64,000 bases of DNA from Glossina fuscipes. Lineage: Eukaryota; Arthropoda; Insecta; Diptera; Glossinidae. The stretch covers positions 7,969,813 to 8,033,812 of the forward strand of contig NW_023998464.1 in NCBI RefSeq assembly GCF_014805625.2. The letters are read 5' to 3'. A program made the translations under genes and the position numbers. Of this stretch, positions 48,168 through 57,726 are shown piece by piece (within the stretch, counting starts at the first letter, position 1; every line of letters begins with the position of its first letter). The notes beneath the pieces are model-generated. The model did no database searches and was not told where the DNA came from. It worked only from the letters and a program-made list of their open reading frames with translations.

Positions 48168-50675
48168 AAACACGCTGCCCTCATTTGTGAAGTGGCCAAG
48201 CGGTCTAGACCCACCGATTTGGTCGTTGCATTGGGTGACTTCAATTTGCCTCAAGTCACTTGGTGTAACACTGATAATTCTGGCTGTTTGGTTCCTACTT
48301 CAACGTCTGATAGGGCTGTTGTGTTCTTTAATGAATTGTTTGATCATAATTTGGGTCAATATAATCGTATCCCTAATTGTAATGGTAGACTGCTTGATCT
48401 CTGCTTTGCCAATTTTCCCGAGATTTACGTAAATCGTTGTCCACCTTTTAGTTTACCTGAGGATCCTTATCATCCATCAATATGCATTTCCTTTCATCAT
48501 ATTAATGATGGTTTGTTGAAATGCCTTAATGTGCCAAATCAAACTTTTTTAAATAATTATTATGATTTTCATAAAATCAATATTGTATTACTAAAACATA
48601 GTCTTTCACATCTGACGCTTGATTTCTCAACCGGTAGTATTGAAAGCTTATTGCCATCGTTCTACAATACATTAAATCTAGCTATTGCTGTATCTGTTCC
48701 GATCAAGCATTGTCGACCTCGAAGAAGATGTCCCCCGTGGTTTAATAAGACAATTAAATATCACAAGAATAGAAAAAACTCGCTATTCAAAAAATATACG
48801 AAAAGTGGCTCTGCGCTCGACTATGTCGCTTACTCGGTGGCGAGGCATAGATTTAACTCCCTCAACCATCATTATTACTGCAGATACCTTCAGTTCATTA
48901 AATCCTCTCTGTTTGCTAATCCTAAATTCTTCTTTAAATTTGTTAACTCTAAAAGAAAAATTTCCACATATCCCTCTCATGTTTCTTTTAATGGCTCTGA
49001 TTCCTCGGATGATTTTGAAATCTCAAATCTATTTGCTGAGTATTTCCGACGAAACTTTTCGATTGCTAATTTTGAGTTATCAGCAAATTACCCATATCCT
49101 ATAACTAACTCGGTTTCAATACCTAACTTGGTTATTTCGGAAGATGATGTTTTCAAAGGGTTAAGTTCTCTAAAATACAGTTGTTCGCCTGGACCTGATG
49201 GAATTCCATCATGTGTACTTAAATCTTGCGCTGTCGAGTTGTGTGGTGTGATCTCAAAGATTTTTAACATGTCCTTGTGTTCAGGTGTTTTCCCTTCATG
49301 TTGGAAGAGTAGTTTCCTTATTCCTATCCACAAGAGTGGAAGTAGACAATTTGTTGAGAACTACAGAGGCATAGCCAAGTTGAGTGTCTTGCCCAAGTTG
49401 TTCGAGCGTATTGTGACTCAGCATTTAGCCTTTGCCATTAATTCGTATATTTCTCCGCACCAGCACGGCTTTCGGAAAGGGCGATCTACAGTCACCAACT
49501 TGTTAGAGTTTACCTGTCATGTTTTCAAGGCTTTTTCTAGTGGCTCTCGCACAGATGTTATTTACACTGATTTAAGCAAAGCATTTGATTTGGTTAACCA
49601 TAGACTACTTATCTTTAAACTCCAAGCCTCTGGTTTCCCACCCTACTTAGTGAAATGGATAAGCTCTTATCTGCACAATAGATCCTTCAGAGTTTTGTTT
49701 AACTTCATTAGCTCGGATGAATTCCCCGTTACGTCTGGCGTACCTCAAGGAAGTCACTTGGGTCCCATTTTATTTAGTTTATACATTAACGATCTCCCAT
49801 CGGTGGTTAATTCCAGCCAGATCTTAATGTATGCTGATGATGTGAAACTGTTTTCTTCCTTCTCTGTTGAATCGCAATCACATCAGCTTCAAGGTGATTT
49901 AGATAATTTTGTTGCATGGTGCTCTTTGAATCTCCTGCAACTAAATCTGAGTAAATGTAAGAAGCTTTCATTCTCAAGAAGAAAGTCATTCATTACTCAG
50001 TATTTCATAGATTCGCATAAGTTGGAGTACGTCGATTCGATTACGGATTTAGGCGTCCTATTTGACCATAGGTTACGTTTTAACTTGCATATTGAGCTCT
50101 CGATTAGCAAAGCTAGGTCCGCGCTTGGTTTTATAAAAAGGTGGTCCAAAGAGCTTGATGATCCCTACATTACGAAAAGGCTGTACATGTGTTTGGTTAG
50201 ACCCATACTCGAGTATGCCTCAGTTGTGTGGTCTCCTTCATATAGGTGCTACGTAGATTCAATTGAATCTGTTCAAAAGCAATTCTTGCTGTTTGCCCTT
50301 AGAAATTTGGGTTGGGATCCGATTGCCTCTCTTCCTCCGTATGAAAATAGGTTGCTTCTGCTGTCCCTACCGTCTCTTGAGAAACGTAGATTTGTTCTTG
50401 GCGTTTCCTTTCTAATTAAAGTAATAAATGGTGCTATTGACTCGCCTTCATTACTTGGTGAAGTAAGCTTCAATGTCCCTAACCGCTTCTCTAGGCACTT
50501 TATCTTGGTAAAGCTTAATCAGTGTAAATTTAATTATGAGCTGTTCAATCCGCTCAGAGTCGTTTGCAAGAACCTAAATGACGTCTACCACTTATTCTCG
50601 TTATCGGACTCTTTAAAGTCCATTAAAGCAACATTGCTTAATACGCGCGATTTACCTATGTCGTATTTAAACTAG
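48168..50675 (+). CDS. ORF2 fragment with intact reverse transcriptase, 835 codons, no stop before the end
   Basis: Continuation of the ORF2 reading frame, entered at the truncation point: the first element codons read KHAALICEVAKRSRPTDLVV. The end of the endonuclease (GDFNLPQ, GRLLDLCFAN, DPYHPS) is followed by an uninterrupted RT: SPGPDGIPSCVLK, NYRGIAKL, HGFRKGRST, TDLSKAFDLVNH, VTSGVPQGSHLGPILFSLYI, and YADDVKLF at 49830. The terminal region has a connection/thumb segment with RRKSFITQYFI and LVRPILEYASVVW, and ends LPMSYLN before TAG. Without an element promoter or 5' half it should not be autonomously expressed or mobile. The preserved frame reflects recent insertion rather than selection. 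The nearest GTG codon in frame is at 48192, but there is no true start. Confidence 0.9.
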   Translation, partial: KHAALICEVAKRSRPTDLVVALGDFNLPQVTWCNTDNSGCLVPTSTSDRAVVFFNELFDHNLGQYNRIPNCNGRLLDLCFANFPEIYVNRCPPFSLPEDPYHPSICISFHHINDGLLKCLNVPNQTFLNNYYDFHKINIVLLKHSLSHLTLDFSTGSIESLLPSFYNTLNLAIAVSVPIKHCRPRRRCPPWFNKTIKYHKNRKNSLFKKYTKSGSALDYVAYSVARHRFNSLNHHYYCRYLQFIKSSLFANPKFFFKFVNSKRKISTYPSHVSFNGSDSSDDFEISNLFAEYFRRNFSIANFELSANYPYPITNSVSIPNLVISEDDVFKGLSSLKYSCSPGPDGIPSCVLKSCAVELCGVISKIFNMSLCSGVFPSCWKSSFLIPIHKSGSRQFVENYRGIAKLSVLPKLFERIVTQHLAFAINSYISPHQHGFRKGRSTVTNLLEFTCHVFKAFSSGSRTDVIYTDLSKAFDLVNHRLLIFKLQASGFPPYLVKWISSYLHNRSFRVLFNFISSDEFPVTSGVPQGSHLGPILFSLYINDLPSVVNSSQILMYADDVKLFSSFSVESQSHQLQGDLDNFVAWCSLNLLQLNLSKCKKLSFSRRKSFITQYFIDSHKLEYVDSITDLGVLFDHRLRFNLHIELSISKARSALGFIKRWSKELDDPYITKRLYMCLVRPILEYASVVWSPSYRCYVDSIESVQKQFLLFALRNLGWDPIASLPPYENRLLLLSLPSLEKRRFVLGVSFLIKVINGAIDSPSLLGEVSFNVPNRFSRHFILVKLNQCKFNYELFNPLRVVCKNLNDVYHLFSLSDSLKSIKATLLNTRDLPMSYLN

Positions 50676-51012
50676 CTTTCATCCTTAAAAAGTCGTTACG
50701 TTTCGAAAGTGAATTATTGTTAATTTATTATCGGTTGCCAGGCTTATGCATGTTTGCGATGGCTTAGGGGTTCATTTGCAATTTGGTCCTGTACCGGTTG
50801 TAAGTGTGCTCCTATGCTGATAGTGTACATGCTTTTTTTTCTTTTTTCTTTTTCTTTTTTTTTTTTCTCTTCTTATTTGTTTTATTATGCTTATACTCAA
50901 TTTTATTGTTAATTAATATTAGTTTTGCATTAAGAGCCTATTGAACTCGACTGTTACTTGTTTAGTTGAGTTTCTAGTATAAGTGGAATAAAATAAATAA
51001 ATAAAAATAAAA
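50676..51012 (+). other. 3' UTR and A-rich tail of copy B
   Basis: After the TAG, this stretch includes a pyrimidine tract (50831-50875), the terminal sequence GTTTAGTTGAGTTTCTAG, and an AATAAA-rich tail. This defines the family's 3' end, which copy A lacks in this window. Confidence 0.85.
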
Positions 51013-52421
51013 GCATTTCCCAAATTCTACTTCAATGCTCTCTGCTTTCGTCTCTTTTTAGCCGCGTTTGCGATCGGATAGAACATGAAGATTGGTTAAC
51101 GAATCGTTGTTTTTAAATTCGAAATTTGCTTAATTTTCGCTTGGAACTTAAATATACAATACAATGTATCATGTTATTAATCATTACGGGCGTGAGTTAA
51201 TGCAGACCAAAATCTGAAGATAGTTATTGACAATCACAAATAGTAAATGTGCAACCAAGCAATTGACTATATTTACAGGTACCACCGTTGGTTTCGAATA
51301 GATGAGGGATTTATATGATATGCAGACGATATTTGAGAACGTTTCAGAAATCAACCGAGACTCGTGCAAAGATGTGAAGTTTGCTGACTTTAAAATCTAC
51401 ACATTTCTCACTACGGCCTTTAGCATAGACGCAACACAGATGGGGCCACAAAATCAGTGCACAGCAAAATTTAGAAATTGCCGTTATTGTAATATCGATC
51501 ACTACTAACCGGATAGGTAATAATTAAACAAGTAGATGAAAATTAAGGCCTCTAACGAATCCGATGAGTATTTAATAATGACAGACAATACCTATGAAAT
51601 GTCCTGATTCAGGCCCTGAAAAAATTAAAGCTCAAGGAATACCCGAATTTCTAATTTAATGGTACAGGGGGGTAGGTAACCGAATTGTTGAGAGTATTGA
51701 GATTTAAATCAAAATACTAAGCAGAAGGAAAGATCTTCAAGTAGTAAAGAAAAGTTATTAAAATGACCGACTATCGATTAAACAGCCGATAAAATTTCTT
51801 CTTTCTTACGTTATGTCGGTGTGTCCTGTTGGCAGGTTTTGCTTATGATTGCGAATATGTTAGCAAATGTAAATGGCCTCTCTTATAGTAGAGTACGAGA
51901 TATTTCTCTAAATTTCTTACTCTTTAGAAAAAATTTTTTTGAAAGTTTTAATAAAATAAAATAATTTTTCTTTCGTACCAATTCCCTTATAGTCGAAAAC
52001 ATCACTAACTTTATCATCCATGAAAGTTGGTCATGAGAAGAGTGCTTGTGTGTGAAAGTTTTTGTATGGATGTTCTTGCATGTGCATATATATGCGCTTC
52101 TTGCCAGCTTATTAGATTTATTTGTTATGTTTGATATGATTATCTGTAGGAGAGTCCTTCTGTAAATATAGTCGAACTTTTTTACGTGGATGATGGCTTA
52201 TTGAGCTATATCATCCGACGACATTCAATCAAAAGTGAAATCGTATTAAGCGTAAATAAGTTATCAATATTTTCGTGTTCGAGATTTCAATTTTCATCTT
52301 CTGCTCAATCGCATTACAAGTTACATTTTAAAACCAATACTAAAAACAAATAAACCAGTCAGATGGGTTCTTGCAATCAAAACATGATCCAATCAAATTT
52401 TATTTATCCATTTATTGTTCG

Positions 52422-52454
<33 letters not shown>

Positions 52455-53869
52455 GCTTTGGTATATATATGCATACATGTACATAACGTACAAAGAAACA
52501 CACACATAAATTGTTTTACTTGGCTCGGAAATGAAGAGAGAAAGAACCGAAGGATTTAATGTGACACACCCGCTGGCACACAGGCATAATAGCTGACTCT
52601 TTATCAAATCAATGGAATGAGTGAAATAAAATCCGAAAATTAAATCAAGACTAAAATGTTATTTTACTAAGTAGATGTACGTCGATGACGCCGGACAACA
52701 CACAATATAAGAATTATAAAAGTAAATCTACAAAGTTAAATATATTTATATGTGTGAATGTTTTTGTATTGTAATGAAAGTGGAAAAATGAGACTCGTAA
52801 AGAGAAAAACAAAAATCGAATTTTTCTATTTTTCATATGATAAGCTAGGGAGGGGTGTGGCTTATAGAGGACGGCGCGATGGCCTAATCCTTGCTCATAG
52901 GGAGTATTGTACAAAAAGAAGAAGATAGAGAGTTGTAATTGAGTTATGTAGGATGTTATAAAACGGCAGGTCTTATTCGTTTCGGTGGAGGCCTCAAATA
53001 TCGCAAGGATTTCAGTTAGCTGTGCACGTCATTAATGCTTGTTATAAGCGGGATTTTATTGGTAAATTCTGTGTACGCAATATCCAGAATATCAAAATGT
53101 ATTCTGCAACCTTCTGTGTAATTGACAGTATATACAATATGACTATAGGAGGGTTTGACGCGCGGCTTGTTCTTATTCATAAGCGATACCCGGCGTGAAA
53201 TAGCCCGTATCATACCCAAAATATTGTCAGAATATTCTGAATGAACTTAAAATGCGCGCGTCAATCATTTTCCCGAGGTCTGTAAAATGATTTTCTAACA
53301 TTTTTTTCATTTGGACACTTTTTTTTTGTTCCCAGCTATTAACGACCATTTTTTTCCAAAATGACGCAGGAAATGGATAGATGTAGAGAAGTTGCAGATA
53401 TTGATATAAGTTTAAAATCAAATAGAGGCACTAAAACACTGATCAATATTGTGAAATTGCTATAGAGCCAACTAGGACATTCTAGGACATTATTAGGGCA
53501 CTTTTTGTTTGGTAACGCCTATCAAAGCTAACGCACATCTTTGTCTTGTCTTATATAAAAAATGATTAAGTCGACTCGTTTTTATTGAATTTGAAAACAA
53601 ACAACAATAGACGATTTGAATTTTGAAATTAACATTGCCAAGCAACAGAAGCATGCCTTTTGGCAATTAAAATAAAATCTTCTGCTATTCTTTTTTAGGA
53701 TAGAAGCGAAGCCTTTTCATATGCGAAGCCCATTTGTATTTCCTCTTTTACGATTCTGTCCAAGTAAACCATGTCCACATGTATACTCATCACCTCTATT
53801 TTAACATAGAATATATAAATTTTTATTGTTGTTTGTGCACAATGAGCAAACGAGCCAGATAATACTGCG
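51013..53869. other. AT-rich non-coding stretch with (AT)n at 52431-52454
   Basis: No supported gene. One 24-base AT microsatellite lies inside a longer TA-rich run (52421-52470), and short AGGACATT repeats occur near 53475-53492. Confidence 0.5.
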
Positions 53870-54360
53870 CAACGAGTTCGTCTTTTGATCGATTTGACCC
53901 ATTTTTAATACCGACGTGCGAGCAAAGCTTTTGCCGAATTTGAAGACGATATCTTTTTTTTGTGACCCCAAGGTATTGACAAAAGAATGACGTTTTGACG
54001 CTACATTATATTGGATGGGCGCGACCGATATTTTCCATTTTTGTACAGATTCTATTGGAGCATTCGCAGAATATGCGCTCAAATTTGCATTCCGACTAGC
54101 GTGGGATGAGAGGTATATTCATTTTGTGAAAACGTTTGCAAGATTCAGACCACCAGAGAGACCCAAAGACTCAATATAGTATACTTATTCTTGATCAGTC
54201 CGTATGTCCGGCAAAGTAAAATCCATGTTAAATACTGTCTTGACAGCAAAAAAAGGAGCTTTTAGTTTCAAATTTGGGAGAATTATTGGAAGTTTTTGTA
54301 CGCGGGTTGGTATTGAAAATGGACCAAATCGCTCAGACGACACACTCAGAGCGCCATGTA
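53870..54360. repeat. Diverged inverted-repeat element
   Basis: The reverse complement of about 53870-53942 (starting TTCAAATTCGGCAAAAGC, with CGGTATTAAAAATGGGTCAA) resembles 54266-54358 (TTCAAATTTGGGAGAA, with TTGGTATTGAAAATGGACCA), and both run on to GAC(G)AC/AC-rich ends and GAGCGCC/GTTGCGC. This suggests an old fold-back or MITE-like element about 490 bases long. No coding is seen. Confidence 0.45.
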
Positions 54361-55439
54361 AACTTCGTATTCTACTTAATATTCATGTATTAATCACTTA
54401 TGCTAAGTTTACATTTTCTTATATTTTTGCATAATGTAAATATATCTATAACCTAGTTAAGATAACCTAGTTCAGTTATAATCCACATTAAATGTAATAC
54501 CCTAATTAAGATAACTTAGTAATAATCTAGTTTAAAACTTTACTATTTTACTCAAGCTAGCACAATAGTTTATTATATAAAACACCGACCCAAGTTCAGT
54601 TAAAAGAGAAATATATTAAACAGGTCAATAAACAAAACGTGAAAATAATATCAAACGGAATCTTTATTTGAGTCTCGCTACCTTATAGCTGATCCTTCAG
54701 TCCCTGCACAAGGAGAACCGTCTGCATGCCATAAACACTATATAAAGGGACTGACAAACAGATGGACGGATAAAATGACAAAAAAATGTTTGTTTCGGGA
54801 AAAAATTGACATCATTGGAATAAATAAAGTATTTAAGAATTAGTTTCGTTTCTTTATGTTGTATATATTATAATCTTAATCGGTTTACCCTTTCATTTGA
54901 AAATCTTTCAGCATAATTTTAGCTAACAACATTCAAAGCGTTTCTCTCTGAACGCTATTTACATAATTACGAGTTTTTTGAAATTCGCAAACGATAAGGG
55001 ACGCCAGGCGATGCAGTTTTTAAATACAATTTTTTGTTTTATCTACAACTTGCTTTGACTTGTGCTAAAAAACGGTTTTTTTTTTTTTTTGGTTTTGGAT
55101 AAATTTTGTGTCGGAATAGCTTAACGCCAGTAATGTTTTGTATTTTCCATAAAGCGCTTGATAAACTGAAGGGGATTTACATACAAAGAAAATAATGAAA
55201 AAGCGAATTTTTTGAGGGATAACGAGTTGTCGCCATTATGTAAATACTGCACTCTATTATGAATAGCCAACGATAAGCGAATGTGCAGAGACGAATGAAA
55301 ATTGACACTTAAAAATAAATACCAAGAGATATGCATTCGTAGTCACGACTGGGCAAGCGAACGAAAACAAAAGGCAAAAAAAAAAAAAAATCGTGAAAGA
55401 AGAGAAGGGAAGCTTATAGTTAAATCTGGTAATTATACG
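54361..55439. other. AT-rich stretch with poly(T) and poly(A)
   Basis: Degenerate TAAGATAACCTAGT repeats near 54458-54530, fifteen T at 55076-55090, and fifteen A at 55376-55390. No supported gene before 55440. Confidence 0.5.
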
Positions 55440-55673
55440 ATGCAAAGCAGGAAGGTGTTGAACACGGCACTTTACTATTCATATGCATTATTTTACTTCT
55501 TTTCAATATCAGCTTTTTCTGCCGGCAATATCAGTCATCGGTGTGCGAATGCGTTGGGCATTGAATGTCATTACAGATTGGCTGAATATGTAACGTCCCC
55601 GGACATTGATGTTCATGATGAGATGAGTGAAATTCGATTAAAATGCGTACTGAATCTGAAGATAATTCACTGA
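55440..55673 (+). CDS. Candidate small secreted protein, 77 aa, unknown
   Basis: The ATG at 55440 is followed by a positively charged start (MQSRK), a hydrophobic run of about 20 residues (VLNTALYYSYALFYFFSISA), and a small-residue cleavage-like end (FSAG). The mature part NISHRCANALGIECHYRLAE and onward is acidic with three Cys, and ends NLKIIH before TGA. Many third positions are G/C (GTG, AAC, GGC, ACG, CCG, GAC), above the local average. The frame is also open upstream through a poly(A)-derived Lys-rich stretch, which I do not count. I recognise no family, and no TATA or intron is obvious. It could be a taxon-restricted peptide gene, a last exon, or chance. Confidence 0.25.
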   Translation: MQSRKVLNTALYYSYALFYFFSISAFSAGNISHRCANALGIECHYRLAEYVTSPDIDVHDEMSEIRLKCVLNLKIIH

Positions 55674-57398
55674 ATTCATTTTCAGTGCTTTAACCGCTTT
55701 GTTGTCGTTATTGTTGTTATTTCTGTCGTCTCTTGAGGTGTCAAATCTGAGTTTCTGTGCAAATAATTTAAATCTCTCTCATCAACGGTATGTTTGTTAA
55801 GTAAATGTTCTTACGTTGTGTTTATTCATCTTCCTATCCCTTTTTTTTTTTTTTTTTTGGAACTCATATCATATCATAAAGTATTTAGTTATCCGCCTTC
55901 AGAGCGGATTGTGTTGTTTGATGCATTTGGCTTCTCTCCACTCTTTACCCAGCCACGCAGGCAGGCAGACGATTTTATTTGCTTTTTATCATGTAAATGT
56001 TTGCTTAACGATTAGCAGACAATGTGCTTGTGCGATAATCAAAATGGGAAAAATGATGTGCGAGTACCGAGCAGTAAGGCAGCCAGGCAGGCGAGCAGGC
56101 CTGCCTTTAGATACATTGCCACGCTCCATTAATCTTTTAGTTTGAGACTAACCGCCACCATTACCGCCATCAACATTATCGCGACCACTACCATCATTAT
56201 CGCCATCGACATCATTTCCAAGTTGTGCAGCAAGCAACAGCCACAGGATGACTTTTGTCGGCTTGTTGTGACTTTATAAAGAATAACTTTGCTGCTAAAT
56301 AATTGCGTGTACGTGTATGTAGGAACCTATGTGTATATGGAGGCAAATATACATTAATGCTTTAATTATTAAGACGAGCGCGTATAGATTGAACTCCATA
56401 AATAATCGCTTTAATGAATGTTTATGTACAAAAGTGTACAACTTTTTTATGCACAGTCAAAATACACGCTGCATCTACACTCGCAAACATACAGTTATGC
56501 TCTGTCAAGCCTTATTGATTACATAATAGAAAATACGTTTTATACACTCAATAAATCCAAAAATATGTAAATTTTTAATGCTCTCATGCGACGTAGTAAT
56601 AGTCTATTAAAGGGTCTGTCGATAGTAAATGATAAGCCATTTTAACAAAACGGGAAAAATTTGTGTCGTTGACTCAAAGAACCATATTTTCTTACGAACC
56701 ATATTTTCTTTCGTGCAGGGATAAGGTAATTTCCAATTTACTCAAGTTAATACTGCTCTCTTTGTCCCCAAAAAGAGGAAGCCCTCGATTTTCAAAAGTA
56801 AAGGTAGCAGCTTATCCCTTGCAGGAAACTTCCCTGTGGAAGAGGAGAGTTGATAAGGAGAGTGAAAGAAAATTTGCCTTGGTGCTTCCAGAGGGAAAAG
56901 TATTCCGTTTAACTAAACTTATACCTACTCTCCAGACGTTGTATTGCTTCGGACACTCTTATTCTGTTTTGTTTGTTTTATCTGATGTTAAGCCGCGCTT
57001 GTCCCATTTTTTTCGATATTTCCATCCTGCAACCAACTTTTTCATCGACCGCACAACATTGCAATATTTTAACAAAAATCGCTCACGGCCATTGAAACGT
57101 TAGGTTGTCACAAGTTTGTCATAATCGTCTCGAACGCTGAGGTTTGCTGCTTTTGAAAATCTTTGAAGCGGACTAAACATGACACTTTATATGTTTCCAT
57201 ATTAATTAGATAAAAATTTTAAATAAGACAGGCCGACTGTAAACGCGAGTGCCTTCGATAATTCGCATTTACTTTGTTGCCAATAGGTTGAGAAACGTGT
57301 ACTAATATAACAAGCACGGCCGAAAAACATATGTGCGCATGCATCTAAGTTTGCTGCAAATGATGACTTACACGATTGAATTTCATTTCATGAATTCT
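55674..57398. other. AT-rich stretch with simple repeats
   Basis: Poly(T) at 55841-55858, CAGGC/GCAGG clusters near 55956 and 56080-56105, and CAT/ACC trinucleotide-like sequence at 56150-56215. A tandem duplication of AACCATATTTTCTTNCG lies at 56681-56719. A 146-codon frame (56663-57103) lacks any ATG. Confidence 0.5.
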
Positions 57399-57726
57399 AA
57401 ATCAAGAGGCATTACATAACAATCACGGACGGAGAGCTCAAATTTGAAGCAGAAATAAGAGAAATTGTCTCAATTGGCGACGTCAACAGTGCGAATGCAA
57501 ACGGTCCCAAAATTTGATTACTTGGTGCAGAATTTAAAACGTTGAACGGCTCGGAGCGCAGCAATAAACTGTATTCCATTGAGAATTTAGTTGCTGGCAA
57601 GAGCTTAATTCAGGAAACTATTATATTCGACTCAGAACGAAAAAAAAACCTCACAATCTATGAACATATGATTCAGATTGTGCGTATCCAACATTGTGCG
57701 TGTCCAGATGCACATAACTTTCTTTG
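57399..57726 (+). pseudogene. Possible decayed coding sequence, unknown family
   Basis: One frame reads as ordinary soluble protein for about 108 codons with a single TGA after 38: YITITDGELKFEAEIREIVS, then GDVNSANANGPKI, stop, LLGAEFKTLNGSERSNKLYS, IENLVAGKSLIQETIIF. The composition is rich in E, K, G, N and D, and the local GC is raised. I cannot name a family. An exon pair, a transposon relic or chance are all open. Confidence 0.2.

Larger units (their letters stand above)
48168..51012 (+). mobile_element. CR1/Jockey-type non-LTR retrotransposon, copy B, 5'-truncated
   Basis: Shares sequence with copy A from AAACACGCTGCCC (48168) onward, in the opposite orientation. It begins inside the endonuclease domain and is complete to the 3' end, including a ~330-base 3' UTR and an A-rich tail (AATAAAATAAATAAATAAAA to 51012). 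5' truncation is the usual outcome of incomplete target-primed reverse transcription. I found no clear target-site duplication when comparing the 20 bases on each side. Confidence 0.93.

Noticed and set aside
56663..57103. 146-codon open frame
   Set aside because: It begins at a TTG and contains no ATG. No domain is recognised and the length is near chance for this composition.
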